From Streptomyces niphimycinicus (GTDB lineage: Bacteria > Actinomycetota > Actinomycetes > Streptomycetales > Streptomycetaceae), in assembly GCF_018883605.1 (NCBI RefSeq), contig NZ_JAHLEM010000108.1, positions 1 to 42,120 on the forward strand: a stretch of DNA of 42,120 nt. The letters are read 5' to 3'. This document shows positions 1 to 7,475 of the stretch, piece by piece; the stretch's first letter is position 1, and the number at the start of each line of letters is the position of its first letter. Under the pieces are notes generated by a model. It had not been told where the DNA came from and searched no databases. It worked only from the letters and a program-made list of their open reading frames with translations. Position numbers and translations under genes: made by a program.

Positions 1-250
1 GGGGCCGCCGGGGCACTCGCGGCATGGGCCACGGGCGCGGCGGGGCGACGGGTCGCGGCGCTCGCACGGAGGGACGACGGGGACCGGGGCGACAGGGGTG
101 GGCACGGCGGCGGACGTGGCGCATGAAGCCGCCGATCATGCGAGGGGTGACGCCTCGGCGACCGGGACATGAACGTTCCGCCTCGGGTGGCCGTCCACGG
201 TGCGGGCTGCCGCGCACACCGCGGGAAAGGCCGGATACGGTGGGAAGACC

Positions 251-1483
251 ATGAGCACATCGCGGATCCCCCCCGTCACCGCCGTCCTGGACGACGATGT
301 CCCCACCCTCCTTGTCAAGATCTTCGGCAAGGACCGCCCCGGTATCACCGCCGGGCTCTGCGACACCCTCGCCGCCTACGGCGTGCACATAGTGGACATA
401 GAGCAGGTCGTCACCCGGGGCCGCATCGTGCTGTGCGTCCTGGTCACGGCCCCGACGGCCGATGGCGCCGAGGGTGATCTGCGGGCCACCGTGCATAGCT
501 GGGCGGAGTCGATGCGGCTCCAGGCCGAGATCATCTCCGGCCGGGGCGACAACCGGCCGCGTGGCACCGGCCGGTCGCATGTCACCGTGCTGGGGAATCC
601 ACTGACCGCCGAGTCGACCGCCGCCATCGCCTCCCGGATCACCGGCACCGGCGGCAACATCGACCGGATCTTCCGGCTGGCGAAGTATCCGGTGACGGCC
701 GTGGAGTTCGAGGTGTCCGGCGCCGAGACGGAGCCGCTGCGCACCGCACTGGCCGTCGAGGCCGCCGATATCGGCGTCGATGTGGCCGTGGTGGCGTCGG
801 GGCTCCAGCGCCGGGCCCAGCGCCTGGTGGTCATGGACGTGGACTCCACCCTGATCCAGGACGAGGTGATCGAGCTCTTCGCCGCGCATGCGGGCTGTGA
901 GGCCGAGGTCGCCGAGGTCACGGCGCGGGCGATGCGCGGTGAGCTGGACTTCGAGCAGTCGCTGCACGCGCGGGTCGCGCTGCTGGCCGGGATCGACGAG
1001 TCCGTGGTGGAGAAGGTGCGCGCCGAGGTCCGGCTGACCCCCGGCGCCCGTACGCTGATCCGCACCCTGAAGCGGCTCGGCTATCAGGTGGGCGTGGTCT
1101 CCGGCGGCTTTACGCAGGTCACCGACGATCTCAAGGAGCGGCTGGGGCTGGACTTCGCCTCCGCCAACACCCTGGAGGTCGTGGACGGCAAGCTGACCGG
1201 CCGGGTGGTCGGCGAGGTGGTGGACCGGGCGGGCAAGGCCCGGCTGCTGCGGCGCTTCGCGGCCGAGGCGGGGGTGCCGCTGGTGCAGACGGTCGCGATC
1301 GGCGACGGGGCCAACGACCTGGACATGCTGAACGCGGCCGGGCTGGGCGTCGCCTTCAACGCCAAGCCGGTGGTCCGGGAGGCCGCGCACACCGCGGTGA
1401 ACGTGCCGTTCCTCGACACGGTGCTGTATCTGCTGGGCGTGACCCGCGATGAGGTCGAGGCGGCGGACGCGCACGTGGACTGA
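251..1483 (+). CDS. serB: Phosphoserine phosphatase SerB with N-terminal ACT domains
   Basis: HAD-family phosphatase that hydrolyses O-phosphoserine to serine, the last step of serine synthesis in the cytoplasm. The 410-residue protein opens with an ACT-like region (about 15-90, containing FGKDRPGITAGLCD) and a second ACT-like stretch (about 100-175), as in the long actinobacterial SerB type. The catalytic HAD half follows: nucleophile motif MDVDST with D196 and D198, the conserved VVSGGFTQ segment, and GDGANDLDML near the end. The ATG at 251 was chosen because a purine-rich GGTGGGAAG precedes it and homology begins there, although the frame is open further upstream. The ACT domains suggest serine feedback (family knowledge, not visible here). 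Its stop codon is the first of five in-frame copies in a tandem repeat. Confidence 0.95.
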   Translation: MSTSRIPPVTAVLDDDVPTLLVKIFGKDRPGITAGLCDTLAAYGVHIVDIEQVVTRGRIVLCVLVTAPTADGAEGDLRATVHSWAESMRLQAEIISGRGDNRPRGTGRSHVTVLGNPLTAESTAAIASRITGTGGNIDRIFRLAKYPVTAVEFEVSGAETEPLRTALAVEAADIGVDVAVVASGLQRRAQRLVVMDVDSTLIQDEVIELFAAHAGCEAEVAEVTARAMRGELDFEQSLHARVALLAGIDESVVEKVRAEVRLTPGARTLIRTLKRLGYQVGVVSGGFTQVTDDLKERLGLDFASANTLEVVDGKLTGRVVGEVVDRAGKARLLRRFAAEAGVPLVQTVAIGDGANDLDMLNAAGLGVAFNAKPVVREAAHTAVNVPFLDTVLYLLGVTRDEVEAADAHVD

Positions 1484-1553
1484 CAGGCCCAGGGCTGACG
1501 GGCCCTGGGCTGACGGGCTCAGAGCTGACAGGCCCAGGGCTGACAGGCCCAGG
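1479..1553 (+). repeat. 15-bp tandem repeat, five units, carrying the serB stop codon
   Basis: Five units with an exact 15-base period start at 1479, 1494, 1509, 1524 and 1539. The consensus is GCTGACAGGCCCAGG. The first unit contains the serB TGA (1481-1483). Because 15 is a multiple of three, the TGA recurs in the serB frame in all five units. Confidence 0.85.
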
Positions 1554-1562
1554 CCCGGAACG

Positions 1563-1610
1563 CGCACCGGCCCCCGCTCCCCGTACGACGGCGGAGCGGG
1601 GGCCGGTGCG
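1563..1610. terminator. Perfect 18-bp hairpin between convergent serB and sixA-like gene
   Basis: Arms 1563-1580 and 1593-1610 are perfectly complementary (18 bp) around a 12-base loop. There is no T run, as is usual for Streptomyces terminators. It lies between two convergent genes and could end transcripts from both sides. Confidence 0.8.
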
Positions 1611-1678
1611 CTGAGATCACGCCCGGGAGATCACCCGGGGTCACCCGGGGATCAGCGGAGGGACCCGGGAATCGGGCA

Positions 1679-2197
1679 TCACTCGTGAGGCGCCCAGAAG
1701 CCGGCGAGGCGCCCGCAGCCGATCTCGACCGACTTCCACGAGCCGCTGAAGGTCACGACGGCGAACGCGGAGGTGGGGAAGGCACCACGCTCCATCCACT
1801 CCCTGGCGCCCTCGTCGGCCTCGCCCGCCAGCGCGTCGGCGAGGCCGTGCATCCCGGGGTTGTGGCCGACGACCAGCAGATCGGTGACATCGTCGCCGGT
1901 CTCATTGATCACCTCGATGAGCTGACCGACCGGGGCGTCGTACAGCCGCTCCTCGTAGACGGTCTTGGGGCGGTGCGGCAGCTCGTGGACCACCAGCTTC
2001 CAGGTCTCACGGGTGCGCAGCGCGGTGGAGCAGAGGGTGAGTTCGGGGGTGAGACCGGCCTCCGCGATCCGGCGCCCGGCGAGCGGGGCGTCATTGCGGC
2101 CGCGCTCCGCGAGCGGGCGCTCATGGTCGGCCACCTGGGGCCAGTCGGCCTTGGCGTGTCGAAGGAGGACAATCCTGCGGGGCACATCGACGCTCAT
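1679..2197 (-). CDS. SixA-type phosphohistidine phosphatase (histidine phosphatase superfamily)
   Basis: A 172-residue histidine phosphatase branch-1 protein. The catalytic RHG-type motif reads LLRHAKADW (R13, H14) and the second conserved histidine lies in VVGHNPGMHGL. The RHAK form and the short length match the SixA group, which removes phosphate from phosphohistidine in histidine phosphotransfer domains. The true substrate in actinomycetes is not established. The ATG at 2197 (MSVDVPRRIVLLRHAK) was chosen because the usual SixA N-terminus starts there. The open frame extends about 30 residues further upstream but has no family resemblance there. It converges on serB and shares the hairpin at 1563-1610. 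Confidence 0.88.
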   Translation of the reverse strand: MSVDVPRRIVLLRHAKADWPQVADHERPLAERGRNDAPLAGRRIAEAGLTPELTLCSTALRTRETWKLVVHELPHRPKTVYEERLYDAPVGQLIEVINETGDDVTDLLVVGHNPGMHGLADALAGEADEGAREWMERGAFPTSAFAVVTFSGSWKSVEIGCGRLAGFWAPHE

Positions 2198-2313
2198 GCG
2201 TCCCAGCTTCGCATGAATCGGTGCACGAGGCGCAGGGTGTTGGAACGACCTCGTCAAACGTGAGCACACCCGCGATATGGCGGACACGGCTGATCACCAC
2301 CGCCTACGGTGGG

Positions 2314-2532
2314 TCACGGCGCCGCGTCCCCGAAGGTCCGGTGCACCAACTCCACGACCTGCGAGACCGGCCCGGAGACGCCGCTGTCGGCATGGGCGGC
2401 GGTGGGCCCGGTGAGCAGGAGCAGCAGCGCCGCGAAGGCGACGGTCGGGAGCACGATGGCCCACCACGGCAGCCGGACGTCCATGCCGCTGTCCACCGGG
2501 TGTGCGGGCCGGGTACGGGTGCGGGCGGACAT
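2314..2532 (-). CDS. Small single-pass membrane or exported protein, unknown function
   Basis: A 72-residue protein with a basic start (MSARTRTRPAHP), then one strongly hydrophobic segment at about 22-43 (WWAIVLPTVAFAALLLLLTG) ending in TAAHADSG, and a short amphipathic tail. It could be a signal peptide with an AHA-type cleavage site releasing a ~25-residue peptide, or a single membrane anchor. A clear GGAGG lies seven bases before the ATG at 2532 and supports this start over upstream alternatives. I do not recognise a family. Codon bias is typical Streptomyces. It stands alone between the sixA-like gene and the 38-residue transporter-associated protein, both on the same strand. Confidence 0.65.
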   Translation of the reverse strand: MSARTRTRPAHPVDSGMDVRLPWWAIVLPTVAFAALLLLLTGPTAAHADSGVSGPVSQVVELVHRTFGDAAP

Positions 2533-2683
2533 GGGATCGCCTCCGGGTCGCCGAACGTGTCGATGGTTCGACGGTACGGAGCGGGCGGGGCGGCTCCCAT
2601 CCGGTGAGCCACCCACTTACCCCTGAGCCCAGCCCCCTAGGGGATGGTGGGGCCAGCCCCACCATCCGGTCCCGCGCCGCGGG

Positions 2684-2800
2684 TCAGGGCGAGGCGAGGC
2701 TGGCGACCACGCCGACGATCACGGTGATGCCCAGCATCACGCCGAGGATGATGAGGAGCTTCTTCTGGCCGTCCGGGGGGTTCTCATCGAGCACTGGCAT
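2684..2800 (-). CDS. Tiny transporter-associated membrane protein (SGM_5486 family)
   Basis: A 38-residue protein. It begins MPVLDENPPDGQKK, continues as one hydrophobic helix rich in L, I, V and G (about residues 15-34), and ends ASLASP. I recognise it as the short SGM_5486-type protein found next to a transporter in many streptomycetes. The neighbouring gene is indeed an MFS transporter on the same strand, about 105 bases upstream. The stop is TGA at 2684-2686 and the start is ATG at 2798-2800. Its role is unknown. By position it may be a small helper subunit of the transporter, but that is inference. Confidence 0.72.
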   Translation of the reverse strand: MPVLDENPPDGQKKLLIILGVMLGITVIVGVVASLASP

Positions 2801-2817
2801 GGCACCAGTCTCCCATC

Positions 2818-2909
2818 CCCCGTACGCGACCCCGAGCAGCCCCCGTACCCGACACGGATCAGCCTTCGTACGCGGCCCCGATCAGCCCTCGTACGCGAGC
2901 CCGATCAGC
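2818..2909 (-). repeat. 23-bp tandem repeat, four units, carrying the MFS gene stop codon
   Basis: Read on the minus strand there are four 23-base units: 2909-2887, 2886-2864, 2863-2841 and 2840-2818. Each has the form GCTGATCGGG..., then CGCGTACG or a close variant. The first unit contains the transporter's TGA (2907-2905). Units two and three keep the TGA and unit four has TGC. Confidence 0.8.
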
Positions 2910-4290
2910 GCTCATCCTCGAGGGTGCGGTCGCGTCCGGCCAGCACGCCCGCGATGATCTGCGGCACCATGAACCCGGCCATCAGCGCGATGGGCTGTCC
3001 CCAGCCGCCGCTGTGCTGGTAGAGCACACCGACCAGCAGCGGGCCCGGGATGGACAGCAGATAGCCGACGGACTGCGCGAAGGCCGACAGCCGGACCACG
3101 CCCGCGTGGGTCCTCGTCCGCATGCCGATCATGGTGAGGGCGAGCGGGAAGGCGCAGTTGGCGATGCCGAGCAGCAGGGCCCAGGCCCAGGCTCCCCCGG
3201 CCGGGGCCAGCCACAGCCCGGCGTAGCCGGTGAGGCCGAAGACGCCGAGGATGACGACCAGGACGCCCTGGTGCCGCAGCCGGGCGGCGATCCGCGGCAG
3301 GACGAAGGCGAGCGGCACACCCATCGCCATCATCACGGCCAGCAGCAGTCCGGAGGTGGAGGCGGAGACCCCCGCGTCCCGGAAGATCTGCGGCATCCAG
3401 CCCATGGAGATATACGCGGCGGTGGCCTGGAAGCCGAAGAAGACGGCCATCGCCCAGGCGAGGGGGCTGCGGGTGATGCGGATCGCGGGCCCGTCGGCCG
3501 GGGCGGCGGTCTCGGCCGTGGCGACGCTCTCGGCCGTGGCCGGTGGTGCGTCCGCGTCCGTACGGCCCGCCTCCTTACCGCCCGTCTCGCTGCCGGTCGT
3601 CCCGGCGCCGTCCGCCCCCGAACCGCCCGTACCGCCGCGGGCGAGGAACAGCCACGCCACCAGCGCCACCGCGGCGAGCAGCGCCCACACCCCGAGCCCG
3701 GTCCGCCAGGAGCCGCCCAGCGCGTCGGTCATCGGCACGGTGACCGCCGCGGAGGCGGCCGTGCCCAGCGACAGACCCATCGAGTACAGCCCGGTCATCG
3801 AGCCGACCCGGTCCGGGAACCAGCGCTTGACGATCACCGGCATCAGGACGTTGCTCACCGCGATCCCGGCCAGGGCGAGCGCGCTGGCGGCCAGGAACGC
3901 CACGGTCCCGCCGGCCATGGGGCGCAGCAGCAGACCGGCGGCGATGGCGGCGAGCCCGGCGCAGACGATGGCCACCGGCCCCCAGCGCCGGGCCAGCCGG
4001 GGTGCGGTGAACCCGAAGAGCGCGAAACACGCCGCGGGCACGGAGGTGAGCACTCCGGCGACGGTGCCGCTCATCCCGAGGTCGGCACGGACCTCTTCGA
4101 GCAGCGGACCGAGACTGGTGACGGCGGGGCGGAGATTGAGCGCGGCGAGGATGAGCCCTGCCGCCATGACGCGGCCTCGCCAGGGTGAGGCGGCCCGGCG
4201 CGGCCCTCCCGGTTCCGCCGGGAGGGCCGCGGAGTCGGCGGAGTCGGCGGTGTCGAGCGTCGCGAGATCGTCAGACGGGGGCGTGTGCAT
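2905..4290 (-). CDS. MFS transporter of the CynX/NimT family
   Basis: A major facilitator of about 461 residues with twelve predicted membrane helices in two halves, beginning with the family-typical GLILAALNLRPAVTSLGP. The two halves are joined by a long hydrophilic Gly/Ala/Thr-rich loop (about residues 230-270), which is likely cytoplasmic. CynX (cyanate) and NimT (2-nitroimidazole) are the named relatives, but substrate cannot be read from sequence. Start: ATGs exist at 4302, 4299 and 4290, none with a good ribosome site. A TATGAT -10-like hexamer (minus strand, 4303-4298) sits seven bases before the ATG at 4290, so a leaderless transcript starting there is the best fit. The divergent GntR/FCD gene and the palindrome at 4296-4312 suggest local regulation. 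Confidence 0.88.
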   Translation of the reverse strand: MHTPPSDDLATLDTADSADSAALPAEPGGPRRAASPWRGRVMAAGLILAALNLRPAVTSLGPLLEEVRADLGMSGTVAGVLTSVPAACFALFGFTAPRLARRWGPVAIVCAGLAAIAAGLLLRPMAGGTVAFLAASALALAGIAVSNVLMPVIVKRWFPDRVGSMTGLYSMGLSLGTAASAAVTVPMTDALGGSWRTGLGVWALLAAVALVAWLFLARGGTGGSGADGAGTTGSETGGKEAGRTDADAPPATAESVATAETAAPADGPAIRITRSPLAWAMAVFFGFQATAAYISMGWMPQIFRDAGVSASTSGLLLAVMMAMGVPLAFVLPRIAARLRHQGVLVVILGVFGLTGYAGLWLAPAGGAWAWALLLGIANCAFPLALTMIGMRTRTHAGVVRLSAFAQSVGYLLSIPGPLLVGVLYQHSGGWGQPIALMAGFMVPQIIAGVLAGRDRTLEDER

Positions 4291-4295
4291 GCCGA

Positions 4296-4312
4296 CCATC
4301 ATAGAATGATGG
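4296..4312. promoter_or_regulatory. Candidate GntR/FadR operator palindrome overlapping transporter promoter
   Basis: CCATCAT-AGA-ATGATGG is a perfect 7-bp inverted repeat with a 3-base spacer. That is the size and symmetry expected of FadR/FCD-type GntR operators. It overlaps the TATGAT element and upstream ATGs of the transporter and lies about 110 bases before the divergent GntR gene. A plus-strand TAGAAT (4302-4307) in the same site could be the regulator's own -10. Binding is inferred. Confidence 0.55.
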
Positions 4313-4421
4313 GATGAATGCCCGTCCAGTGGTGAGCGACCACCCGGTAACGGCCTGACGGCATCATGGAAGGGCCCGTTCGTTCACCCCGGGCCACATC
4401 CGCCCCATGCACAGGAGAGTC

Positions 4422-5096
4422 ATGCCGCTGACCTCGCCCCGGCGCTCCGCCCTCGCCGACCAGGTGATCGCCCAGCTTCGCGCGCAGATCACCTCGGGCG
4501 AATGGCCGGTGGGCTCGCGGATCCCCACCGAGCCCGAGCTGGTCGAGCAGTTGGGGGTCGCGCGCAACACCGTGCGGGAGGCCGTACGCGCCCTCGCGCA
4601 CAACGGGCTGCTGGACATCCGCCAGGGCTCGGGCACCTATGTGCTGGCGACCAGCGAACTGGCCGGGGTGATGCACCGCCGCTTCGCCGCCGCCGACCCC
4701 CGTCATGTGGCCGAGCTGCGCAGCGCCCTGGAGACCAAGGCGGCCCAGTTGGCCGCGGAGCGCCGCACCGAGCAGGACCTCAAGCAGCTCGACGCCCAGT
4801 TGGACCGGCGCGAGCGGGCCTGGGAGGCGGGCGACCCGGACGCGTTCGTCGAGGCGGACGTCACCTTGCACATGGCGGTCGTCGCCGCCTCGCACAACGA
4901 TGTGCTGGCGGAGCTGTACGCGGATCTGGGCGCGGTCGTACGGGACTTTCTGCGCGCGGACGTGGACAGCGGGATGGGCCCGGACACGTACGTGGACCAC
5001 GGACGGCTGGTGGAGGCGATCCGGGAGGGGGACGGGGAGCGGGCGGCGGGCGAGGCCAGCACCCATCCGTTCGGCTGCCGCTTCCGCACGCGCTGA
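4422..5096 (+). CDS. GntR-family regulator, FadR subfamily (FCD ligand domain)
   Basis: A 224-residue DNA-binding regulator. The N-terminal winged helix-turn-helix (about 5-70) contains the GntR signatures SRIPTEPELVEQLGVARNTVREAVRAL and LDIRQGSGTYV. The C-terminal FCD helical bundle (about 85-215) carries the metal or ligand-site pattern D...H (EADVTLHMAVVAASHNDVL) and a later H (YVDHGRLVEAI). The ATG at 4422 is preferred over one at 4407 because AGGAG (4413-4417) precedes it at good spacing. It is divergent from the CynX/NimT transporter with a palindrome between them, so it probably controls that gene and itself. The effector is unknown, most likely a small carboxylate by family. Confidence 0.9.
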   Translation: MPLTSPRRSALADQVIAQLRAQITSGEWPVGSRIPTEPELVEQLGVARNTVREAVRALAHNGLLDIRQGSGTYVLATSELAGVMHRRFAAADPRHVAELRSALETKAAQLAAERRTEQDLKQLDAQLDRRERAWEAGDPDAFVEADVTLHMAVVAASHNDVLAELYADLGAVVRDFLRADVDSGMGPDTYVDHGRLVEAIREGDGERAAGEASTHPFGCRFRTR

Positions 5097-5121
5097 GCGA
5101 CCGGCGCGTGTGATCAGCGAC

Positions 5122-5208
5122 GCGCATGGGTTCAGCAACGCGCATGGGTTCAGCAACCTGCGCATGGGTTCAGCAACCTGCGAAGGGTTCAGTGACCGGC
5201 ACGTGGGG
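5122..5208 (-). repeat. 18-20-bp tandem repeats downstream of the secreted protein gene
   Basis: On the plus strand the unit GCGCATGGGTTCAGCAAC occurs exactly at 5122-5139, 5140-5157 and 5160-5177. Two degenerate copies continue to the stop codon of the minus-strand gene at 5209-5211. Read on the minus strand, each unit starts CTGA, so the gene's TGA is repeated five or six times. The array also fills the space after the convergent gntR stop. Confidence 0.82.
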
Positions 5209-5541
5209 TCAGCGCTCGGCATGGTGGCTCACCCAGGCTTTTCCTATCTCCTTCCAGCAGCGCTCGGCGACGTCCACGCGCTGGGCCGGGCCGACCTCCA
5301 CCGGGCGGGTGTCCATGTCCGGGTCCCACCAGCGGGCGCATTCGACATGCAGTTGCACCCGGTCCGCGTTGGGGTTGGGGTTGAAGCAACTGGCCGTGGC
5401 GTGCGAGCCGCGCACCGAGGTATTACAGGCGGCCTCGCGCTTCCGGGGCCGTTCCTGCGCGGCGGAGCTGGAGGCGGCGATGACCAGACCCACCGTGGCG
5501 ACGAGCAGCAGCGCGGCCACGACACGGCGGGTCGTACGCAT
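5209..5541 (-). CDS. Small secreted protein with four cysteines, unknown function
   Basis: A 110-residue protein with a typical Sec signal peptide: basic MRTTRR, hydrophobic core VVAALLLVATVGLVIAA, and a likely cut after SSSAAQ (about residue 29). The mature part of about 80 residues holds exactly four cysteines (C39, C52, C68, C95), which suggests two disulfides outside the cell, and it is rich in W, D and P. GAGGAGG just upstream of the ATG at 5541 fixes the start, although the frame is open further upstream. No family is recognised. It is convergent with the gntR regulator, and its stop codon is embedded in a tandem repeat. Confidence 0.75.
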   Translation of the reverse strand: MRTTRRVVAALLLVATVGLVIAASSSAAQERPRKREAACNTSVRGSHATASCFNPNPNADRVQLHVECARWWDPDMDTRPVEVGPAQRVDVAERCWKEIGKAWVSHHAER

Positions 5542-5672
5542 GCGGGACCTCCTCGGCCGTGCCGCTGGTGCTGGCGCTCCGGTGAGTCGGTTCGTCGTAT
5601 GACTCCACAGTGCGTATGCCCACCACCCGGACGCGCGTCCTGCTCCCCCGAACGGGTGAACGCACATGCGGA

Positions 5673-5721
5673 ACGGCCGCCGTCCCGGACCCCCCGTTCG
5701 CGGGGGCGGGACGGCGGCCGT
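5673..5721 (-). terminator. Strong hairpin terminator after fabI
   Basis: Arms 5673-5687 and 5707-5721 pair perfectly over 15 bp. Inside, a further 6-bp CCCCCG/CGGGGG helix closes a TTCG loop. It starts 20 bases downstream of the fabI stop and fits a terminator of the fabG-fabI transcript. Confidence 0.82.
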
Positions 5722-5741
5722 CGCGCGCAAACGCCGTGGGC

Positions 5742-6512
5742 TCAGGCACCCATCATGTGCACACCGCCGTCGACATGCACGATCTCGCCCGTGGTGCGCG
5801 GGAACCAGTCGGACAGCAGCGCGACGACGCCGCGCCCGGCCGGCTCCGGGTCGGTCAGATCCCAGCCGATCGGGGCCCGGTGGTTCCACACGTCCGCCAG
5901 CTCCTCGAAGCCGGGGATGGACTTCGCGGCCATGGACTTGATCGGCCCGGCGGAGACCAGGTTGCAGCGCACGTTCCGCTCGCCGAGGTCGCGGGCGAGG
6001 TAGCGGCTGGTGGACTCCAGCGCGGCCTTGGCCACGCCCATCCAGTCGTACTTCGGCCAGGCGAACTGGGCGTCGAAGGTGAGGCCGACGATCGAGCCGC
6101 CGCGCGGCATCACCGGCAGGCAGGCCATGGTCAGCGCCTTGAGGGAGTAGGCCGAGACATGCACGGCGGTGCCGACGTCCTCCCAGCTTCCCTCGAGGAA
6201 GTTGAACGCGCCCTGCGGGCCGAAGGCGATGGAGTGCACCACACCGTCGAGGTCGACCCCCTCGCCCAGGTGCTCGCGCACCTTGTCGGCCAGGCCGTCG
6301 AGCTGCTCCTGGTTCTGCACGTCCAGCTCGATGACCGGGGCGGGCTTGGGCAGCCGCTTGGCGATCCGCTCGACGAGGGAGACCCGGCCGAAGCCGGTGA
6401 GGATGACCTCTGCGCCCTCCTCCTGGGCCAGTTTGGCGGCGTGGAAGGCGATGGACGCCTCGGTGATGACGCCTGTGACCAGGATGCGCTTGCCGGCGAG
6501 AATTCCACTCAT
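5742..6512 (-). CDS. fabI: Enoyl-ACP reductase FabI (InhA-like)
   Basis: NADH-dependent enoyl-[acyl-carrier-protein] reductase, the last reductive step of each type II fatty acid elongation cycle. The 256 residues are the normal FabI/InhA length. The cofactor motif GVITEASIAF is at 15-24, HSIAF at 93-97 (S94 occupies the place of InhA S94), and the catalytic pair is Y155-x6-K162 in YDWMGVAK. The C-terminus ends VDGGVHMMGA. The sequence is closer to mycobacterial InhA than to E. coli FabI in the YxWMxVAK region. It begins 5 bases after fabG ends, so the two genes are cotranscribed and probably coupled. A strong terminator follows. Confidence 0.95.
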   Translation of the reverse strand: MSGILAGKRILVTGVITEASIAFHAAKLAQEEGAEVILTGFGRVSLVERIAKRLPKPAPVIELDVQNQEQLDGLADKVREHLGEGVDLDGVVHSIAFGPQGAFNFLEGSWEDVGTAVHVSAYSLKALTMACLPVMPRGGSIVGLTFDAQFAWPKYDWMGVAKAALESTSRYLARDLGERNVRCNLVSAGPIKSMAAKSIPGFEELADVWNHRAPIGWDLTDPEPAGRGVVALLSDWFPRTTGEIVHVDGGVHMMGA

Positions 6513-6517
6513 GACGT

Positions 6518-7222
6518 TCAGTGACCCATGCCCAATCCGCCGTCGACAGGGATGACGGCTCCAGTGATGTACGCGGCCTCGTCGGAGGCCAGGAAGCGGA
6601 CCGAGGCGGCGATCTCCTCGGGCTGCGCGTAACGCGCGAGCGGTACCTGCTTCACGATGTTCTCGCGCTGGTCGTCATTGAGCGCGCGCGTCATGTCCGT
6701 GTCGACGAAACCGGGCGCGACCACATTGACGGTGATGTTGCGCGAGCCCAGCTCACGGGCGAGGGAGCGGGCGAAGCCCACCAGGCCCGCCTTGGACGCG
6801 GCATAGTTCGCCTGACCGGCCGAACCCATCAGCCCGACGACCGACGAGATCAGCACCACGCGCCCCTTACGGGCCCGCAGCATCCCCCGGTTGGCCCGCT
6901 TGACCACGCGGAACGTACCGGTGAGGTTGGTCTCGAGGACGGTGGCGAAGTCCTCCTCGGACATCCGCATCAGGAGCTGGTCGCGGGTGACCCCGGCGTT
7001 GGCCACCAGGACCTCGACCGCGCCGTGCTTCTCCTCGATCTCCTTGTACGCCTGCTCGACCTGCTCCGGCTCGGTGATGTCGCACTTGACCGCGAGCAAG
7101 CCGGCCGGCGGCTCGCCGGACCGATAGGTGATGGCGACCTTGTCGCCAGCATCGGCGAAGGCACGGGCGATGGCGAGGCCGATGCCGCGGTTGCCTCCGG
7201 TGACGAGAACCGAGCGGCTCAA
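6518..7222 (-). CDS. fabG: 3-oxoacyl-ACP reductase FabG
   Basis: NADPH-dependent beta-ketoacyl-ACP reductase of the short-chain dehydrogenase family. It shows the Rossmann motif TGGNRGIG (about 8-15), NAG at 75-77, the catalytic serine in ISSVVG (about 127), Y140 and K144 in NYAASKAG, and the C-terminal ITGAVIPVDGGLGMGH. The start is taken as the TTG at 7222 (SRSVLVTGG follows), preceded by GAAGGTGG. Upstream in-frame codons encode Arg/Ser/Thr-rich sequence unlike any SDR. At 234 residues it has normal family length. It sits first in the fabG-fabI operon. A partial 10-bp direct repeat (GGTCTGACGC, 7277-7300) lies in its leader. Confidence 0.94.
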   Translation of the reverse strand: MSRSVLVTGGNRGIGLAIARAFADAGDKVAITYRSGEPPAGLLAVKCDITEPEQVEQAYKEIEEKHGAVEVLVANAGVTRDQLLMRMSEEDFATVLETNLTGTFRVVKRANRGMLRARKGRVVLISSVVGLMGSAGQANYAASKAGLVGFARSLARELGSRNITVNVVAPGFVDTDMTRALNDDQRENIVKQVPLARYAQPEEIAASVRFLASDEAAYITGAVIPVDGGLGMGH

Positions 7223-7475
7223 GGGACCACCTTCTCTTGTCGATCTCCGTCGACGGCTGTCGACGATGTCTGTCGAGGTCTGACGCGGTCTGACGCGGTC
7301 CGTCCATGGACCGCCGGACGTCACGATGCGTGCCGACCCCTACCTCCGCAAACTATCGGTCCCAGGCCGTCGAGGAGGAATCGGGCACCCACAGGGGCTT
7401 GTGTCCCTCCCTGTCGACTTCCTACAGAAGCCCAGTGGTCACCGACCTCCGCCGGACTCTGTCCCGGCCGCCCCC

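Noticed and set aside
1..250. Possible 5' end of a divergent gene or upstream coding sequence before serB
   Set aside because: Open frames exist on both strands but all give Arg/Pro-rich text with no signal peptide, ribosome site or family resemblance; too little sequence to decide.
3013..4188. Long plus-strand open frame opposite the MFS gene
   Set aside because: It mirrors the GC-rich third-position pattern of the minus-strand transporter, has low-complexity Gln/Gly/His/Arg composition and no ribosome site.
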